From NCBI GenBank assembly GCA_020284085.1, contig JACEVL010000019.1, positions 2,394,498-2,458,497 on the forward strand: a DNA stretch of 64,000 bases. Direction: 5' to 3'. The stretch comes from Aporrectodea caliginosa (lineage: Eukaryota > Annelida > Clitellata > Crassiclitellata > Lumbricidae). Position numbers and translations under genes: made by a program. A model generated the notes under the pieces. It made no database searches and was not told where the DNA came from. It saw only the letters and a list, made by a program, of their open reading frames with translations. This document shows positions 11,605 through 24,800 of the stretch, piece by piece (position 1 is the stretch's first letter; each line of letters starts with the position of its first letter).

Positions 11605-12185
11605 TAAATATCCCACAGCAAATCCACTTCAAAGTCCTCTCGCTAACCTACAACTCCTTACAATACTCCCAGCCCAGATATCTTGGCGAACTCTTCACCA
11701 TCCAGCCAACCCGCTCTACCCGATCATCCGCCGTTCTCACTCTTTCTCGACCCCCGTTCACTACTCATCTCAACATTCTCAAGTTCTCCAACCGAACAAT
11801 ATCCAACACTGCACCACATCTCTGGAACGATAGACCTTCTGAACTACGCACTTTTTCGGTTCCTCCATCATCATCATCGCCATCATCCGCCTCAGGCTCC
11901 TCTATCCATCACCCAAGGCTTTCCACTCGAAATTAAAGTCTCTCCTTTTCAAGAACTCTTAAGTCTTAACCCGACTCAACTGATCCTCTACCCTCCAATT
12001 CTCCCCTAAATGGCACCAATCTTAACATCTGCTGTCCCTCTGCTCCTCTGGAAACCAGACGCGGACCGCCTTTGGACTACTCTTTGGACAACCCCTCTGA
12101 CTAGACGCAGCACTCGTGAATAAGCTGGTGCCTTGCGCTTGGCTTTGAGTGGCGCTTTAGAGGTTTGGAGATTACGATTACGATT
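11605..12185 (+). mobile_element. CR1/L2-like LINE 3' end upstream of CASK
   Basis: The open frame from about 11610 has IHFKVLSLTYNSLQ, YLGELFTI, TRSTRSSAVL and TAPHLWNDRPSELRTF, the classic LINE C-terminus. The 3' tail is a (GATTAC)n run at about 12168-12186 after GGCGCTTTAGAGGTTTGGA. It lies between the MRPS21 and CASK starts. Confidence 0.8.
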
Positions 12186-12189
12186 ACTG

Positions 12190-12748
12190 TGGCTGGCTTG
12201 CATTAGTACTTACTTACTCACTCCCTTGGGCGCGCCATCTACTTCCTGCGATGTGAATTTCTAGGCGGTGCTAAATCTTGTTGTGAAGATGAGAGGCCGC
12301 GGCGGAACAAAAATCGATCAAATTTCTTCTTGATTGCTGGGTTTTCGAACGCATTCAAGAGAAATTCAAATGCCACTCCCCAAGAACCTTCGAGAAAATC
12401 GAGAAATCGGATGGAACAGTACTTCCACGTTGGCCTGTATGTCATCTGTTGGAAGTGGTCTTTAATAATCGGCATGTTACTGCTATTTACGATGGCGAAA
12501 TGCAGACGACTTTAGGCCTAATTGGCACTTCAATTAGTCTTCATTGTTTTATCACTGCAATTATCATCATCATAAACAGCAGCAGTAACCCAGCACTTGT
12601 TCTCATGACGCTTCCACATAATCATCGTTATCTCTTGACCAATCTAAAGGTCTTCGTGAATGTTGATTGAAGCTGGTTATGCCGGTTCTATTTGAAGATG
12701 GAAGGTGCTCAGTTATGTCATACTGCTGCTGAAAAGGGAAACGCGACG
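12190..12748 (+). promoter_or_regulatory. CASK 5' flank, probable promoter / 5' UTR
   Basis: This is the only non-repeat DNA between the LINE tail and the CASK start. It contains a locally GC-rich stretch near 12228-12306 with GGGCGCGCC and a TTCCTGCG ETS-like core. An open frame of 78 codons on the minus strand (12475-12239) resembles nothing that I know. No TATA box is obvious. The transcription start cannot be set. Confidence 0.35.
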
Positions 12749-12810
12749 ATGTCGGAGGAAGAAGACGTTATTTTTGATGATATTTACGAGTTATGCGAAA
12801 TTATTGAGAG
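12749..12810 (+). CDS. CASK: CASK exon 1 (start codon)
   Basis: Encodes [20 protein letters not shown], matching the acidic CASK N-terminus, and ends in phase 2 at donor GTTAGC. An in-frame ATG at 12698 would add 17 residues, with an in-frame stop just before it at 12668. I chose 12749 because it matches the family start. Confidence 0.93.
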
Positions 12811-15800
12811 GTTAGCAACAGCTATTATTCTGGTATTTATAATTTGCGTGAATTCGTTTTGAGATTTAGTGATATCAGCATTGTTCAAAGTACTGGGAAA
12901 CTCTTTAGCACAAGGTAGAAATTTAACTCTGAATACTTATGAATACTAAAGTATCTAATATTAAAGTAATCTACAGTGCCGGTCCGTACAGTGAATTTTG
13001 TCTTGAAAGTGTCAATTGTCTCGGAATCAAGAAATGAGTTATATTTTTAAAAGTCATGATAAAAAGACTTATTAGGATAGCATTTAAAGGGCAATAGAGT
13101 CATATAATTTAAAGATCCATTTAAATCTTTAATATAAATAAGTAATAAATTTGACACCGGTCTTCCTGCAGTGGAAAAATTTGTATATGAAAGTTAATTC
13201 CTGCCGGTCCGTGGCACTGAAAAGTTTGGGAAGCACTGCTCTACAGTTCCGTACAGTGATTTTTGCTTGAGTTACAATAAAGCAGCATACTTCCAAAATT
13301 ACCTTTAATATAAATGTAAAATCCATGGATTGTATATGTTTGTGCTTACATATGTATACATGTATTTATGTATGTATATTATGAATGTATGCATGTATGT
13401 ATGTGTGTGCATAAGTATGTATTTGCACAGAAATTTGCATGCATATATACAGATATATGTACTTATATATGTATAGGTATGTGTATGCACATATTATGTG
13501 TGTAAGTGGACATTTCATATAGAGCACTTTTTAGGAACCCTGCAAAGTGCCGTGAAGCTGACAGTAGCGGATCTGAGCAGATGTGTCTTAACATCCGCTC
13601 GAAAAAGTAACTTGAGCAGAGTTTAAAGGGTTTAAAGGGATAGCTCGAATGTCAATGGGAAGTTAACTCCAAAGGGATGGACCTGTATACTGTATTTCAC
13701 TGTAAAGTGAACTCATATTGACGTATGGCAGCAAAGGACCAGAAGATCTCCACATGTGGTTGAATAAAGTGACCATATATGTAGGCAATTAGGCATGTAA
13801 ATATGTATGTGCAAAAATTGTGTATACATATGTGTATACTTATGTAAGTAAAACTCCATTTTTAGTACATTTTACAAGCAAAACTATTAAAGCTTTTACA
13901 TAAGGGCAGTGATACATTACTTTTGCTTTGTTGATGATCAACGAGTGAGTGGTGGCATTTCTGTTAGGAGTCGTATATGCACTTTTTTTCAGGGGAATGA
14001 TTGTTTTATGAATAAGCATCGTCTTTTTGAAAGGGAGGGAATTTGATAATTATATTGTCAATGTGAATGGGTTGTTTATACCTGCTACATTACTCATTAT
14101 TCTGAGTTCATCTAAATAATAAAAATGACTATTTAAGAACTTGAGCCATCTGTGAATTTGTGTGTGATTTCAGGTCAAGATACTGAATTAAGATTACCGG
14201 TATCAGTTGATTACTTTGCATTGCATAGTTTTTCTAAAGTAAACAAGTGTTAAGTGCTACTTGACATTCAACTTCTTTTTCTGTTTTTTTTTTACTTTTC
14301 ACTGATTTAATAATTATGGTGAAAATCAACAGTTAAAAAATATGAAATGTATGTACTGAAGACCTTTGTTATTTATGCTGTTATTTTTCAGAGGGCCATA
14401 CAGTGTGCTGCGTAGATGTATTCATAAGGAGTCAAGGAAACATTTGGCTGTGAAGATTGTTGAGCTGCGGCGACTCATCTCCACTAGATCTCCAAGTATT
14501 GCCGGTAAAATATGTTTCTGTTGTGCATTGATTTCTTTCTTGGTCCACACTGGGTTGAGGTATAAGTCACTCTTTTGTCTACAATTGCAGTTGTACATGC
14601 CTGTTGCTACATGCATCATTCTAACCTAAGCTTATGACTTTTATAGTGCTGTAATACAAAGGCAGCAATGAATGATCGCATCAATTAAGTGCAGCATTTG
14701 TTGGTATGAAAGGTGTGCAGTGAGCAGAGATAAGCTGGCTGATTTAAATGTATAACCTGTGGACTGCTGGACATCTACAGATGATGCAGACCTGCTATTG
14801 CAGCAGTGACCTGCATGTGAGTGGTGTGAAAAGGACTGAAATTGTAAGATTGCTCTAGAAAATTTTAATATATGATCCAAACTTTCATTGTCTAACTGAT
14901 GCCTGTGATAGTCTAACAGATTTACTGTGTTCATAATAAATTTCAGTTAACGAAATGTGGAAATAGATTGACTTTAGCTTGTTATTTGAACTGTGACCTT
15001 TAAACTCTGTGCAATGAACTGTGTGTTGGTGATAGATTTGAAGAGGGAAGTGAGCATCTGTCACCGACTGAAACATCCCCACATTGTTCAGCTTCTTGAG
15101 ACTTACAGTTGTGACAGTATACTTTACATGGTCTTTGAGTTGTAAGTGAAGCATAGATACATCATTGTCTTTCCTACATTTTTGAGTTAAAATGTGGTCT
15201 GACTTTATAACTTTTGTATAAAGTTGTTTTGTTAATGGACTAAATTACAAACAATGGTTGTTGCTCTAAGGATTAACTAAATGACCACTTAATATAACAG
15301 CTGACAGCAGCAAACAAGTTTTTGTCAGATGTAATTAGAAGTATAAAGAAAGTGTAAAATCTAGTTTGAATTAAACAATATAAAATGTGCAAAAGTAGTA
15401 AAAAAAGGTTCGAGTTTTAGGTATAACCAGAGATAATAAGATAACATGGTTGAAAAATGATAAGCCTGGGGAAGACTAATTTTAAGTAGTGGTGTTGGCC
15501 AGAGCTCAATATTTTATAAACTGAACCTTATTTTGAAAGAAAGCTTTTGCTGAACAGGAAGCCAATGCAAGATTTAAGCAAGGGGTTATGTGATTCGTAC
15601 ATTTTAGTATAAATGGCTCTTGCCAAAGAGTTTTAACTCTGGAGTTTCTGCTTGTTTGACTTTGCAATACCGACACGAAGCAAGTTACAGTTGTCAAGGC
15701 ATTTGGAGACCAATGCATTTACCAGACATATCCTTAAAAACATAGGTCTAATTCTGCTGTGTCACTAAGTACATGTATAACCAGTTGCTAATGCCTTGTA

Positions 15801-18800
15801 CATGGTTGGTGAGAGACAGCAGCATCAAAAATAATGTCAAAGTTGCACACAGAATCAGCCAACTGAACAAGTGCGTCACCCAATTTAATAGATTTAAGCC
15901 ATCCAAATTTCTTAAGTTGCTGTGAAGTGCCAGTAGTAAAAATTCAGTTTTGACAAATGACAGGAAAAATTGTCGGATGAAATGTAGAGTTTGGCATCAT
16001 CAGCATTTAAAATGAAATGAGCATCAATACTATCCAGTCAGCTGCTGTTGTGATAGAGTAAAAAGGCAGGTGGCAACTTCCTGTGCAAACTGTGGGAGAA
16101 AAGGCAGCTTCGAGTACCTGTCAGTGCTTCACTTGCTGCCCTAAAATTGCTGATAAGCAGCACTTTGAGATTTGCAAATTGCTAGAAAAATTTGATTTTC
16201 TATCTTCTTGTAATGTCTTGCTATATCATGAACTTGAGATTGGATTTGTTTCTGCAGCATGGAAGGAGAGAACATCTGTGTTGAGATAGTCAAACGATCA
16301 TCTGCTGGATTCATCTACAGTGAAGCAGTTGCAAGGTCATCAGTTCGCATATTTTGCTTTTGTAAACCTTTGCAGTCATATGATAGTTTAAGCATACTTT
16401 ATCACTGCTGGTCATACAGTTAGAAAGTATGCTTTACCATACCCTTGGTAATGTCGTGAACCATAATGACGTTAAGTTGGGTGATTCCAACTTTATGCCA
16501 ATATTCATTATCTGTCTGGTCTGCCAGAGCTAGAACTTTGTATGCAGAGCTGAGTTTCATGTAGCAATTGAGTGACATAGTGTAAAACTGACCTTCCTCC
16601 ATCTTTTGAATAAAGACTTTTGTGGTTGAATGTTGAGTTAGTTATTAAGATTCTCAGTGAGCATCAAACGGAGGCCTGCCCTCAAATATTAGAACTGAAG
16701 TTTGGATTTTTTGCAAATGATTTGAAATGATTTTTTAAATGATCATGAAGTTGTATGTTATGCTGTGTTGAACTGGCTGCCAGTAAACTGTTTATGTGAG
16801 AGGGTAATCCTGTAGCGGGACTTTTGACCCTTTTGGATTTCACTTTTGACGCCAGCTCTTGAAATGCTATAGGCGGAATTGTCATTATTTGATTTGTGTA
16901 TAGCGTGGTGTTTCAATCAATCAATCAGCTGTATATTTTTCCCTATTTTAGTCATTACATGAGACAGCTTCTAGAGGCCCTGCGATATTGCCATTCGAAT
17001 GGTGTCGTTCACCGTGATGTTCGGCCTGAAAACATTCTGCTTGCCAGTAAAGAGAACTCGGCTCCTGTTAAACTATGTGGCTTTGGCCATGCTGTTCAGC
17101 TTCCATTAGACATCGGAAAGCTCAGCGGAGGCGGTAGGTTTTGTTTGTGATTTATGTAAGTTCTAACATATGGCAAGTGCAAAACTTGCATATTTTAGAT
17201 ATTATGACTGTGAGAGTATTTTGTTATTATTTTTATTATTGCAGCAAATTTATACAGCGCCCCTTCAAGGATGCCTACTCAGGAGCACATATAACAATGA
17301 GGTCTGACCTTGCTAATGTAATGGGTATGTAGTGTGTACTAAAGCATTTAGCGCATAAGTAGTGTTCTCTTCAGTAGCAGAAAAGGTGCTCCTTAGGATG
17401 TATTATAGGAAGGCTTTTATCAAAGCACACAACCCAAATGAAATATTTGCTTTGGGATTAGATGTATTTCACCAAAGATCCTTCAACTCCACCAAGACTG
17501 TGCTTCTAAGGGCTTCTATACTGCTCTCATAGTTGGGCCTTTATTAACCACTCTCGCTTACAATGAATATTCCTCTTTCAGGTGTGTTATCTTTGATTTT
17601 CTGGCTCTCTTGGAAGTCACTCATTACCACATTTCGTTCAGTTCTTTGGATGTATTTCCTGAAGTTATTGTAGTTCTCTGGGCCTTCTACATTTATGTTT
17701 GTTTGCTGGCTTAGAGCGGATCGGTGACCTGCATTACGTGGCACCGGAGGTCATTGGATCGGGATCTTATGGGCGCCCAGTGGACATGTGGAGTGCAGGC
17801 GTACTCCTATTCCTTCTGCTCAGTGGCCAACTGCCTTTCCTTGGTTCTGAAGAGAGGTTGGCTGAGGTTGTAGCCAAAGGATCCTATGGGGTTAGTACTA
17901 CAACAAATCCAATCAATCAATCAATCAATATTCGTTTTATTGAAAATAATCAAGCTGACACAGCCGAACTCCAATGCGGTTATTGCTTAAGAAATTGAGG
18001 TAGTTAAACTGTGTTTTATTACTGTATTATTATTATTAGGGCTGTTGTTTGACAGAAAAGTTTATAAATAGAAAGAAAATGGTTTTCAAGCTCTTATAGA
18101 AGTCAAGCAGGACCAAAGAGCTCATGTCGTAGGATGCTAGGCAACTTATTTTTCAAAGATTGACTGACTACAGCAATATTTAAACCAAAGTAAACACGAA
18201 GACTCTCTCACTGCCAAATCCAGTACATTGCATGTCCTATACATCATACATGTCAAAATATGAACAGTTTGGCATTATGGCCACAGCTGTGGCCAGTGTT
18301 TCCATTAGAGTCCAAACACAGGACGTATGAAAAATTTGGACGATTTTTACGGACGTAAAACGGCCATTTGGGCGTTAACGGAAACACTGGCTGTGGCTGT
18401 GCAGTTAAGAATGAATTGGGGCAGGTGCATCCAGTTGCTGACTCTGATCAGATTGCTAAGCTTCCTTTTTCAAAGGCCATTACTTGAGTATGAGCTAATA
18501 TTTTTTCAGTTGTCCTTTATCATTTATTGTTTCTCAGAACCTGAAAGCATGCTAGAAGATTACAAGTGCTCTAGACAGAGTCTCCATACTTCCACGCTCT
18601 GTCCTGCTCATTGATAAATAAGGGTCTGAAGCCCACTATTGTTGCCACTGCGTCCCAATGGACACTGGAATCTGCCTCAACAGGCCATTAATTATGGGCT
18701 ATAGGTGAAAGTGGATGTGCTCTGTTAGTGACAACAGTTTGGCAGCTGTCACGACCCTGGCGCACCCTAGCGATAGAAGGCCCTGGTCGTGATAAATTAC

Positions 18801-21800
18801 AACGGTGAGAGCGAGGGTTTTTATAATATTTAATATAAAAGTATAACGGCAGAGATATCTACAACAAACTCTCGAGGCACACTCGGTGTATTCTTGTAAG
18901 CTGACGACTTCCAACGTTTCTAAGCGTTCTCGGCCTAAGCTGAATGCTGGAACGTTCTCTTGATTCAATTTTACTTAGCGCGATGATGTTACAGTTACAG
19001 CCTGCCAACGCCCGTAGTGTCCTCCTGCAGTCGGCCTTACAAGGCCTTATATACCGTTCGCTTATCTCTTTTACGACGCATCGGCCGTGGTAATAGAATG
19101 TCTGTCCTTTGAGCTCGGGCCTATCGAATCGTCCCTGACGAATTGATTCTCTGCGGGTCGTCTTTGATTCCCTCTCACTGCTTGTCGGTGATGACGCCCG
19201 TGGGGAGTCGTTATCTTGCGCCCGAGGCGTAGATGTCTTTCCGACCGTTGCCAGTTGACCGCGATGAACCCTTCACATCTGGTGGTACGATGAAGAGCCC
19301 TTCCGGCCCGCTTCTATAGCGCCATCCTGTCAGGCTCGTTATTGGTTGGAATGCTGTGGCCGTGACATACCTCCCTTCCCAAAGACGATGTCGTGGGTCG
19401 TCGAGCCATGACATCGATCAGCTCCAGTGTCACTCGTCCGGACGACAGCATTCATAGAAGACAAACATATACAGAGGCTATATACATTTATATACATCAA
19501 CAGGGTGGCTCCCCGTCGCGGCTGGTCTCTTTCTCGCCCCTCTGTCAAATCGGGGACAAGAAGTCGGCTGGGACTTTCCTATGTCCGGGACGAGTAAGGA
19601 TATATCCCTGCAGGGCTGACTTCCGACAGGGTCTAAGTGCCCCGCAGCTGCGCTGCCCTTCTCCTAGTGTGTTTACATCGGCCACGCAATCATTACATAC
19701 TGGGCCTGGTCGCTCTATGCTTATGAACGTGGGCCCATCACCACCTCCGTGTTGGTCCGTCGCCTTCGTTTTGCCCGCTATGCTATCAATGTCCATAATT
19801 ATCTCTTCGCCCCCTGGTGGCGACTCTGCGCACGCGCATTTGCTTCCCTGCTCCTCCTCTCTCTTTACGCTACGAGTTAGTGAAGTGTAAACGACCTCGT
19901 CTGTCTGCCCCTCCCTCGCCTCTGGTCTGGCTTCTCTTCCTCTCCTCTCCGCTCGTTCCTCCTCTCTTGCCTTCTTCTCTTCCTCATACTTCCTCATTTC
20001 GAACTCGAACCTCAGTCTCTCAAGGTCGCGTTCCTCTCCTATGGTTACAGACCCTGGTGGGGTTACCATACCTTCCTCTGGCTCCTTACTTTGCCCTTCG
20101 ACGACCTTGGTCGCCCATTCTTCTAGTAACTGAGAGCGCTCCATTGCGAAGACGCTCTCTTCCTCCATTCCTTCCTTAAGTAAGTAAGCCCTTAGCCTCT
20201 CATTTGACATCTTCCTGATAAGCGCTTGCTTATCGGGTGAGAGATTGTCCATGTTAGAAGAAAACATTTGAAACAACTTGAGAATGTATGGTGGTAGACA
20301 ATGCAATGTACAAATGGACCCCAATCAATTCTATAGAAGACCACAATGCAATGCAAAACTGGAACCCAATCAATTCTATAGAAGACGACAATGCAATGCA
20401 CAAATGGAAACCAATCAATTCTATAGAAGATGACAATGCAATGCACAAATGGAAACCAATCAATTCTATAGAAGACGCCAATGCAATGCACAAATGGAAA
20501 CCAATCAATTTCTTCGATACTGTCGCTAGTGGCACCCGCCGCAGCCAACTCTTGGCCCGTGATTGCCACTCGCTCGATTACACAGATAAAACCAGCCAAC
20601 AACGTAAGAGTCCTACCCGTTTTGTGCCTTTCGTCGGTCGGTTGATTTGTTCGTTGTTGAGCTGGTGTATGTCGGTCGCCTCCTCGTCTGTCCGACATTC
20701 AGTTGTTCCCTTGCGATTCGTCCTTCCGACCTTCGGTTGGCTGGTTGTCTGCTTGCAACCTGTCCTTCCGATCCTCGGTTGACCGCTTCCGACTCGTCCT
20801 TCCGACCTTCGGTTGGCTGGTTGTCTGCTTGCAACCTTCCGTCCGATCCTCGGTTGACCACTTCCGACTCGTCCTTCCGACCTTCGGTTGGCTGGTTGTC
20901 TGCTTGCAACTCCTTCCGATCCTCGGTTGACCGCTTCCGACTCGTCCTTCCAACCTTCGGTTGGCTGGTTGTCTGCTTGCAACCTTCCGTCCGATCCTCG
21001 GTTGACCACTTCCGACTCGTCCTTCCGACCTTCGGTTGGCTGGTTGTCTGCTTGCAACTCCTTCCGATCCTCGGTTGACCGCTTCCGACTCGTCCTTCCG
21101 ACCTTCGGTTGGCTGGTTGTCTGCTTGCAACCTTCCGTCCGATCCTCGGTTGACCGCGTCCGAGTCGTCCTTCCGACCTTCGGTTGGCTGGTTGTCTGCT
21201 TGCAACTCCTTCCGATCCTCGGTTGACCGCTGCCTACTCGTCCTTCCGACCTTCGGTTGGCTGGTTGTCTGCTTGCAACTCCTTCCGATCCTCGGTTGAC
21301 CCGTCGCGACTCGTATCTCTGCGTTGGTCCCTCCGTTCCTGCACCGTCTGAATAAGGCTGCCGGTCGCTGACTGTACACTGCAACACTTATTCCTCAATC
21401 CCACTTCTGACACCAGTAATGTCACGACCCTGGCGCACCCTAGCGATAGAAGGCCCTGGTCGTGATAAATTACAACGGTGAGAGCGAGGGTTTTTATAAT
21501 ATTTAATATAAAAGTATAACGGCAGAGATATCTACAACAAACTCTCGAGGCACACTCGGCGTATTCTTGTAAGCTGACGACTTCCAACGTTTCTAAGCGT
21601 TCTCGGCCTAAGCTGAATGCTGGAACGTTCTCTTGATTCAATTTTACTTAGCGCGATGATGTTACAGTTACAGCCTGCCAACGCCCGTAGTGTCCTCCTG
21701 CGGTCGGCCTTACAAGGCCTTATATACCGTTCGCTTATCTCTTTTACGACGCATCGGCCGTGGTAATAGAATGTCTGTCCTTTGAGCTCGGGCCTATCGA

Positions 21801-24800
21801 ATCGTCCCTGACGAATTGATTCTCTGCGGGTCGTCTTTGATTCCCTCCCACTGCTTGTCGGTGATGACGCCCGTGGGGAGTCGTTATCTTGCGGCCGAGG
21901 CGTAGATGTCTTTCCGACCGTTGCCAGTTGACCGCGATGAACCCTTCACATCTGGTGGTACGATGAAGAGCCCTTCCGGCCCGCTTCTATAGCGCCATCC
22001 TGTCAGGCTCGTTATTGGTTGGAATGCTGTGGCCGTGACAGCAGCATCTCAGCATACCTTTCTCCTCTGATGTTGTCGGTTAGGTGTGTTTATTAAGACA
22101 GAAGGCAGAATTAATGTTCTTGTTTACATATATGTAGACCTGTTGAAAGTCTTTGAGAAATGTGGTTCTGTGGTTGAGTGATCTTTAGACTGAGGTACAA
22201 CACACCTACAACAGTTATGATTTGTTTTACTAACTCCAGTTGGATGGACACCTAAGTTGGTCCAACTTAGTAGTGACTGCACTCAGCAGTGTGTATGTAG
22301 CTTTACTGTGCTTGTTGTTACCAAGCTACTGATAAGCAAGTAAGTAACCAATGTTTAAGCCAATGTAACCAATGTTTAAGCCAATGTTGCAGTTAGTTTC
22401 TAGTAAAACATGAGATTAAGGCTTCAGGCATCAAGAGTCAGAAATGATTTCTTAGATGAAAATGTTTTGGTATGTCGTCAAATAATGAATTTGCTTGCAA
22501 ATTTCTTGTCTATTCGTATATTGGGCCCAAGTCCACTTCTGTGATGCTTGTCAAGTAAACCACATGGAAGTTTCTCGTTTTGGCTGATTTTAATAGCACT
22601 TGCAATCATCACCACAATCATGGTAGCCACCATGTGGTTGGTATCAAGTAAAAATGAATTTACATTATCTTGTAACCTTCAGGACTGGACTATAAAGATT
22701 AAAGAACATCTGTTGCCAAGAATATTGTGGAATGTGGATGTAGTCTTATCGGGCATTATACTTCAAATATGTAGACTTTGCATCACCAGCTAGGCAGCTA
22801 CCAATGAACTCGCCATTCTTTGAACAGTTTACCTTCTTCAGATGAGCTGCTAATAGTTTTGGGCTTTTAAACACACCTAACTGACAGTAAAATTATATAT
22901 TGACTGTCTATTTTGGTAACATTTGACTTGCATTATTAAAAGGCTACTTACTTACTTATTTCTCATTGTTATTACATTGTAATTAAAGTTCTATTATTTT
23001 TGTTATTATTATTTTTGATCGATATTCATACTGAAAGATGTTTTCGCATAGAATTCAGTTTGACTTTTGTACTGATTTTAATTTCTTGTCTGTTTTCTTG
23101 TGGATCAGATGCGTGAGCGGTTGTGGAACTGTATATCGGACGATGCCAAGCATCTCGTGCAGCGGATGCTTGAAGTTGACGAAAAGCAACGCATTACAGT
23201 TGAGGAAGCCTTACGACATCCATGGATCCGGGTATCAATAATGTTTTTATGGCTGCATGATGCTATCCGTTGTTTACAGGCTTCAGGCAGCAAATGAGTA
23301 TTTTGGTAAACTGGACTGTTCAATGAGCCAATTTCTTCTTCCACTTATGCTAGTACCTTACCTCCCTCCACTATCATGAACCCTTCTGCAGAGCAGCACT
23401 ATCTTAACAGCAAAGTAGCACAAATTAGGTGTATCGTTATCCATGCAAGCCACAGCCTCCATTGGTTTTGATGCTCATTAATCATTGATCCTCACATTCT
23501 GGAGATCATTTGATTATCCTAATGAAAAAAATAGTGCTCATCATCTGTTATGTGCACTCTGTACTGTCCACGACAGCTCAGTCTTGTGCTGCAAATGTTT
23601 GTTGACATAACGAGAGCCCATTCCACTTTCTACCAACTGCTAAAGTCCTTTCTGTTTGGCCGTGGTTGGGCTGGGAGTGCCTCTGAGTAGGCTTCTTGAA
23701 GAGGCGCTAAAAATATAAATCTCCGGAATGAATGAATGAATGAATTTTTTTCTGTGCTGCTTATAGATTCCAAAAAGAAAACTGATTTAAATGATGTGAC
23801 AAATATGTTTATAGTTAGGACGCCAACTGATTCAATGTGAGCTAGTTGGATAAAAAAGCAGAGGCAGATCTGGGATGTTATGTTACTAACAGATGCTTTG
23901 CTTAGTTAAAATTATCAGTGTTTATTAATTGTTTGCTGTTATTATTATCGTGTATTTCCCAGATGTGATGTTCAGACTAAATCTGAAAGGCTTCTTTGAG
24001 TTAAATACAACAAATTCAGTCAGCTCGTTGACATGTCTTTATGGGCTGCATTGCTCAGCAAAGATTTTCACCTTCATGTGATGTGCTAATATTCACATTA
24101 CTTTCTAACTGAATCTGAATTATGAAATTTAAAGATGGATAATTTAATCTGGCACACTTAGTTAAGAAGACATTAACATTGCTAAATTTATCTGTCATGC
24201 TATCTGTTTTAGGAGAGAGGTCGTCCATCTAAAATGCATCTTCAGGACACAGTTGAAGAGATGAAGAAGTTCACAGAACGACAGAAATTAAAGGTTTTTA
24301 TAAGGGTTTTTGACTGATAGATAACTAGGTCTTGACTGGCGATTATCGTACACCGTTCTGAAAAATAGTATAAAGACCCCGATTAGCATTTGTATTCACA
24401 AGCGTACTGAACACGTAAACGTGTGTATCTATGTTCGGAGGACTAATATCCAGGGATGGTAATGTTCAGCAAATATGAAATACAAAGTAGATTTGAATGC
24501 ATCTGAGAAACAGTTACCAGGATATGGAAAAGCAGGGAAATAGCAAAGAAAATAAAAGCAGGTAAATGAGCAAGGTTACACAAACCTGTATAATCCCTTC
24601 TGGGCCTCCTTGTAGCCAGTTCATGTCAAACCATTGCCTTACTGTTTCATTGTTCGTTTTTCTCTTCTGGTGGTTACAGAAATAAATGATTGATTGATTG
24701 ATTGTAATAGGTGCTATGTTTTATGACTGTTTTGTTATATATCTGACTGTTTTTTGTTTAGTGACATGTATTATATTTTTCTTTCTTTTCCTGTATTGCA

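Larger units (their letters stand above)
18747..22040 (-). mobile_element. Complete non-autonomous LTR retrotransposon
   Basis: Two 621-bp LTRs flank a 2052-bp interior. A 5-bp target duplication GCAGC lies at 18742-18746 and 22041-22045. LTRs begin TGTCACG and end CGTGACA. On the minus strand the order is 5' LTR, a primer binding site matching the 3' end of tRNA-Leu, a minisatellite, a gag-like frame, a purine tract, then the 3' LTR. I count four differences between the LTRs, so the insertion is young. No protease, reverse transcriptase, RNase H or integrase is present, so movement needs an autonomous partner. It sits antisense in CASK intron 6. Confidence 0.93.

Noticed and set aside
12239..12475. 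A 78-codon minus-strand frame upstream of CASK
   Set aside because: No recognised family, no splice or promoter support, and a frame of this length is expected by chance in a 64-kb window.
20578..21387. A Gln/Pro/Ser/Arg-rich 269-codon minus-strand protein
   Set aside because: The frame exists only because the 75/73-bp minisatellite lacks stops in most frames; there is no domain and no consistent frame between units.
18747..22040. A CRISPR-like or satellite array
   Set aside because: Repeats are contiguous without unique spacers and lie inside an LTR retrotransposon with target duplication and primer site.
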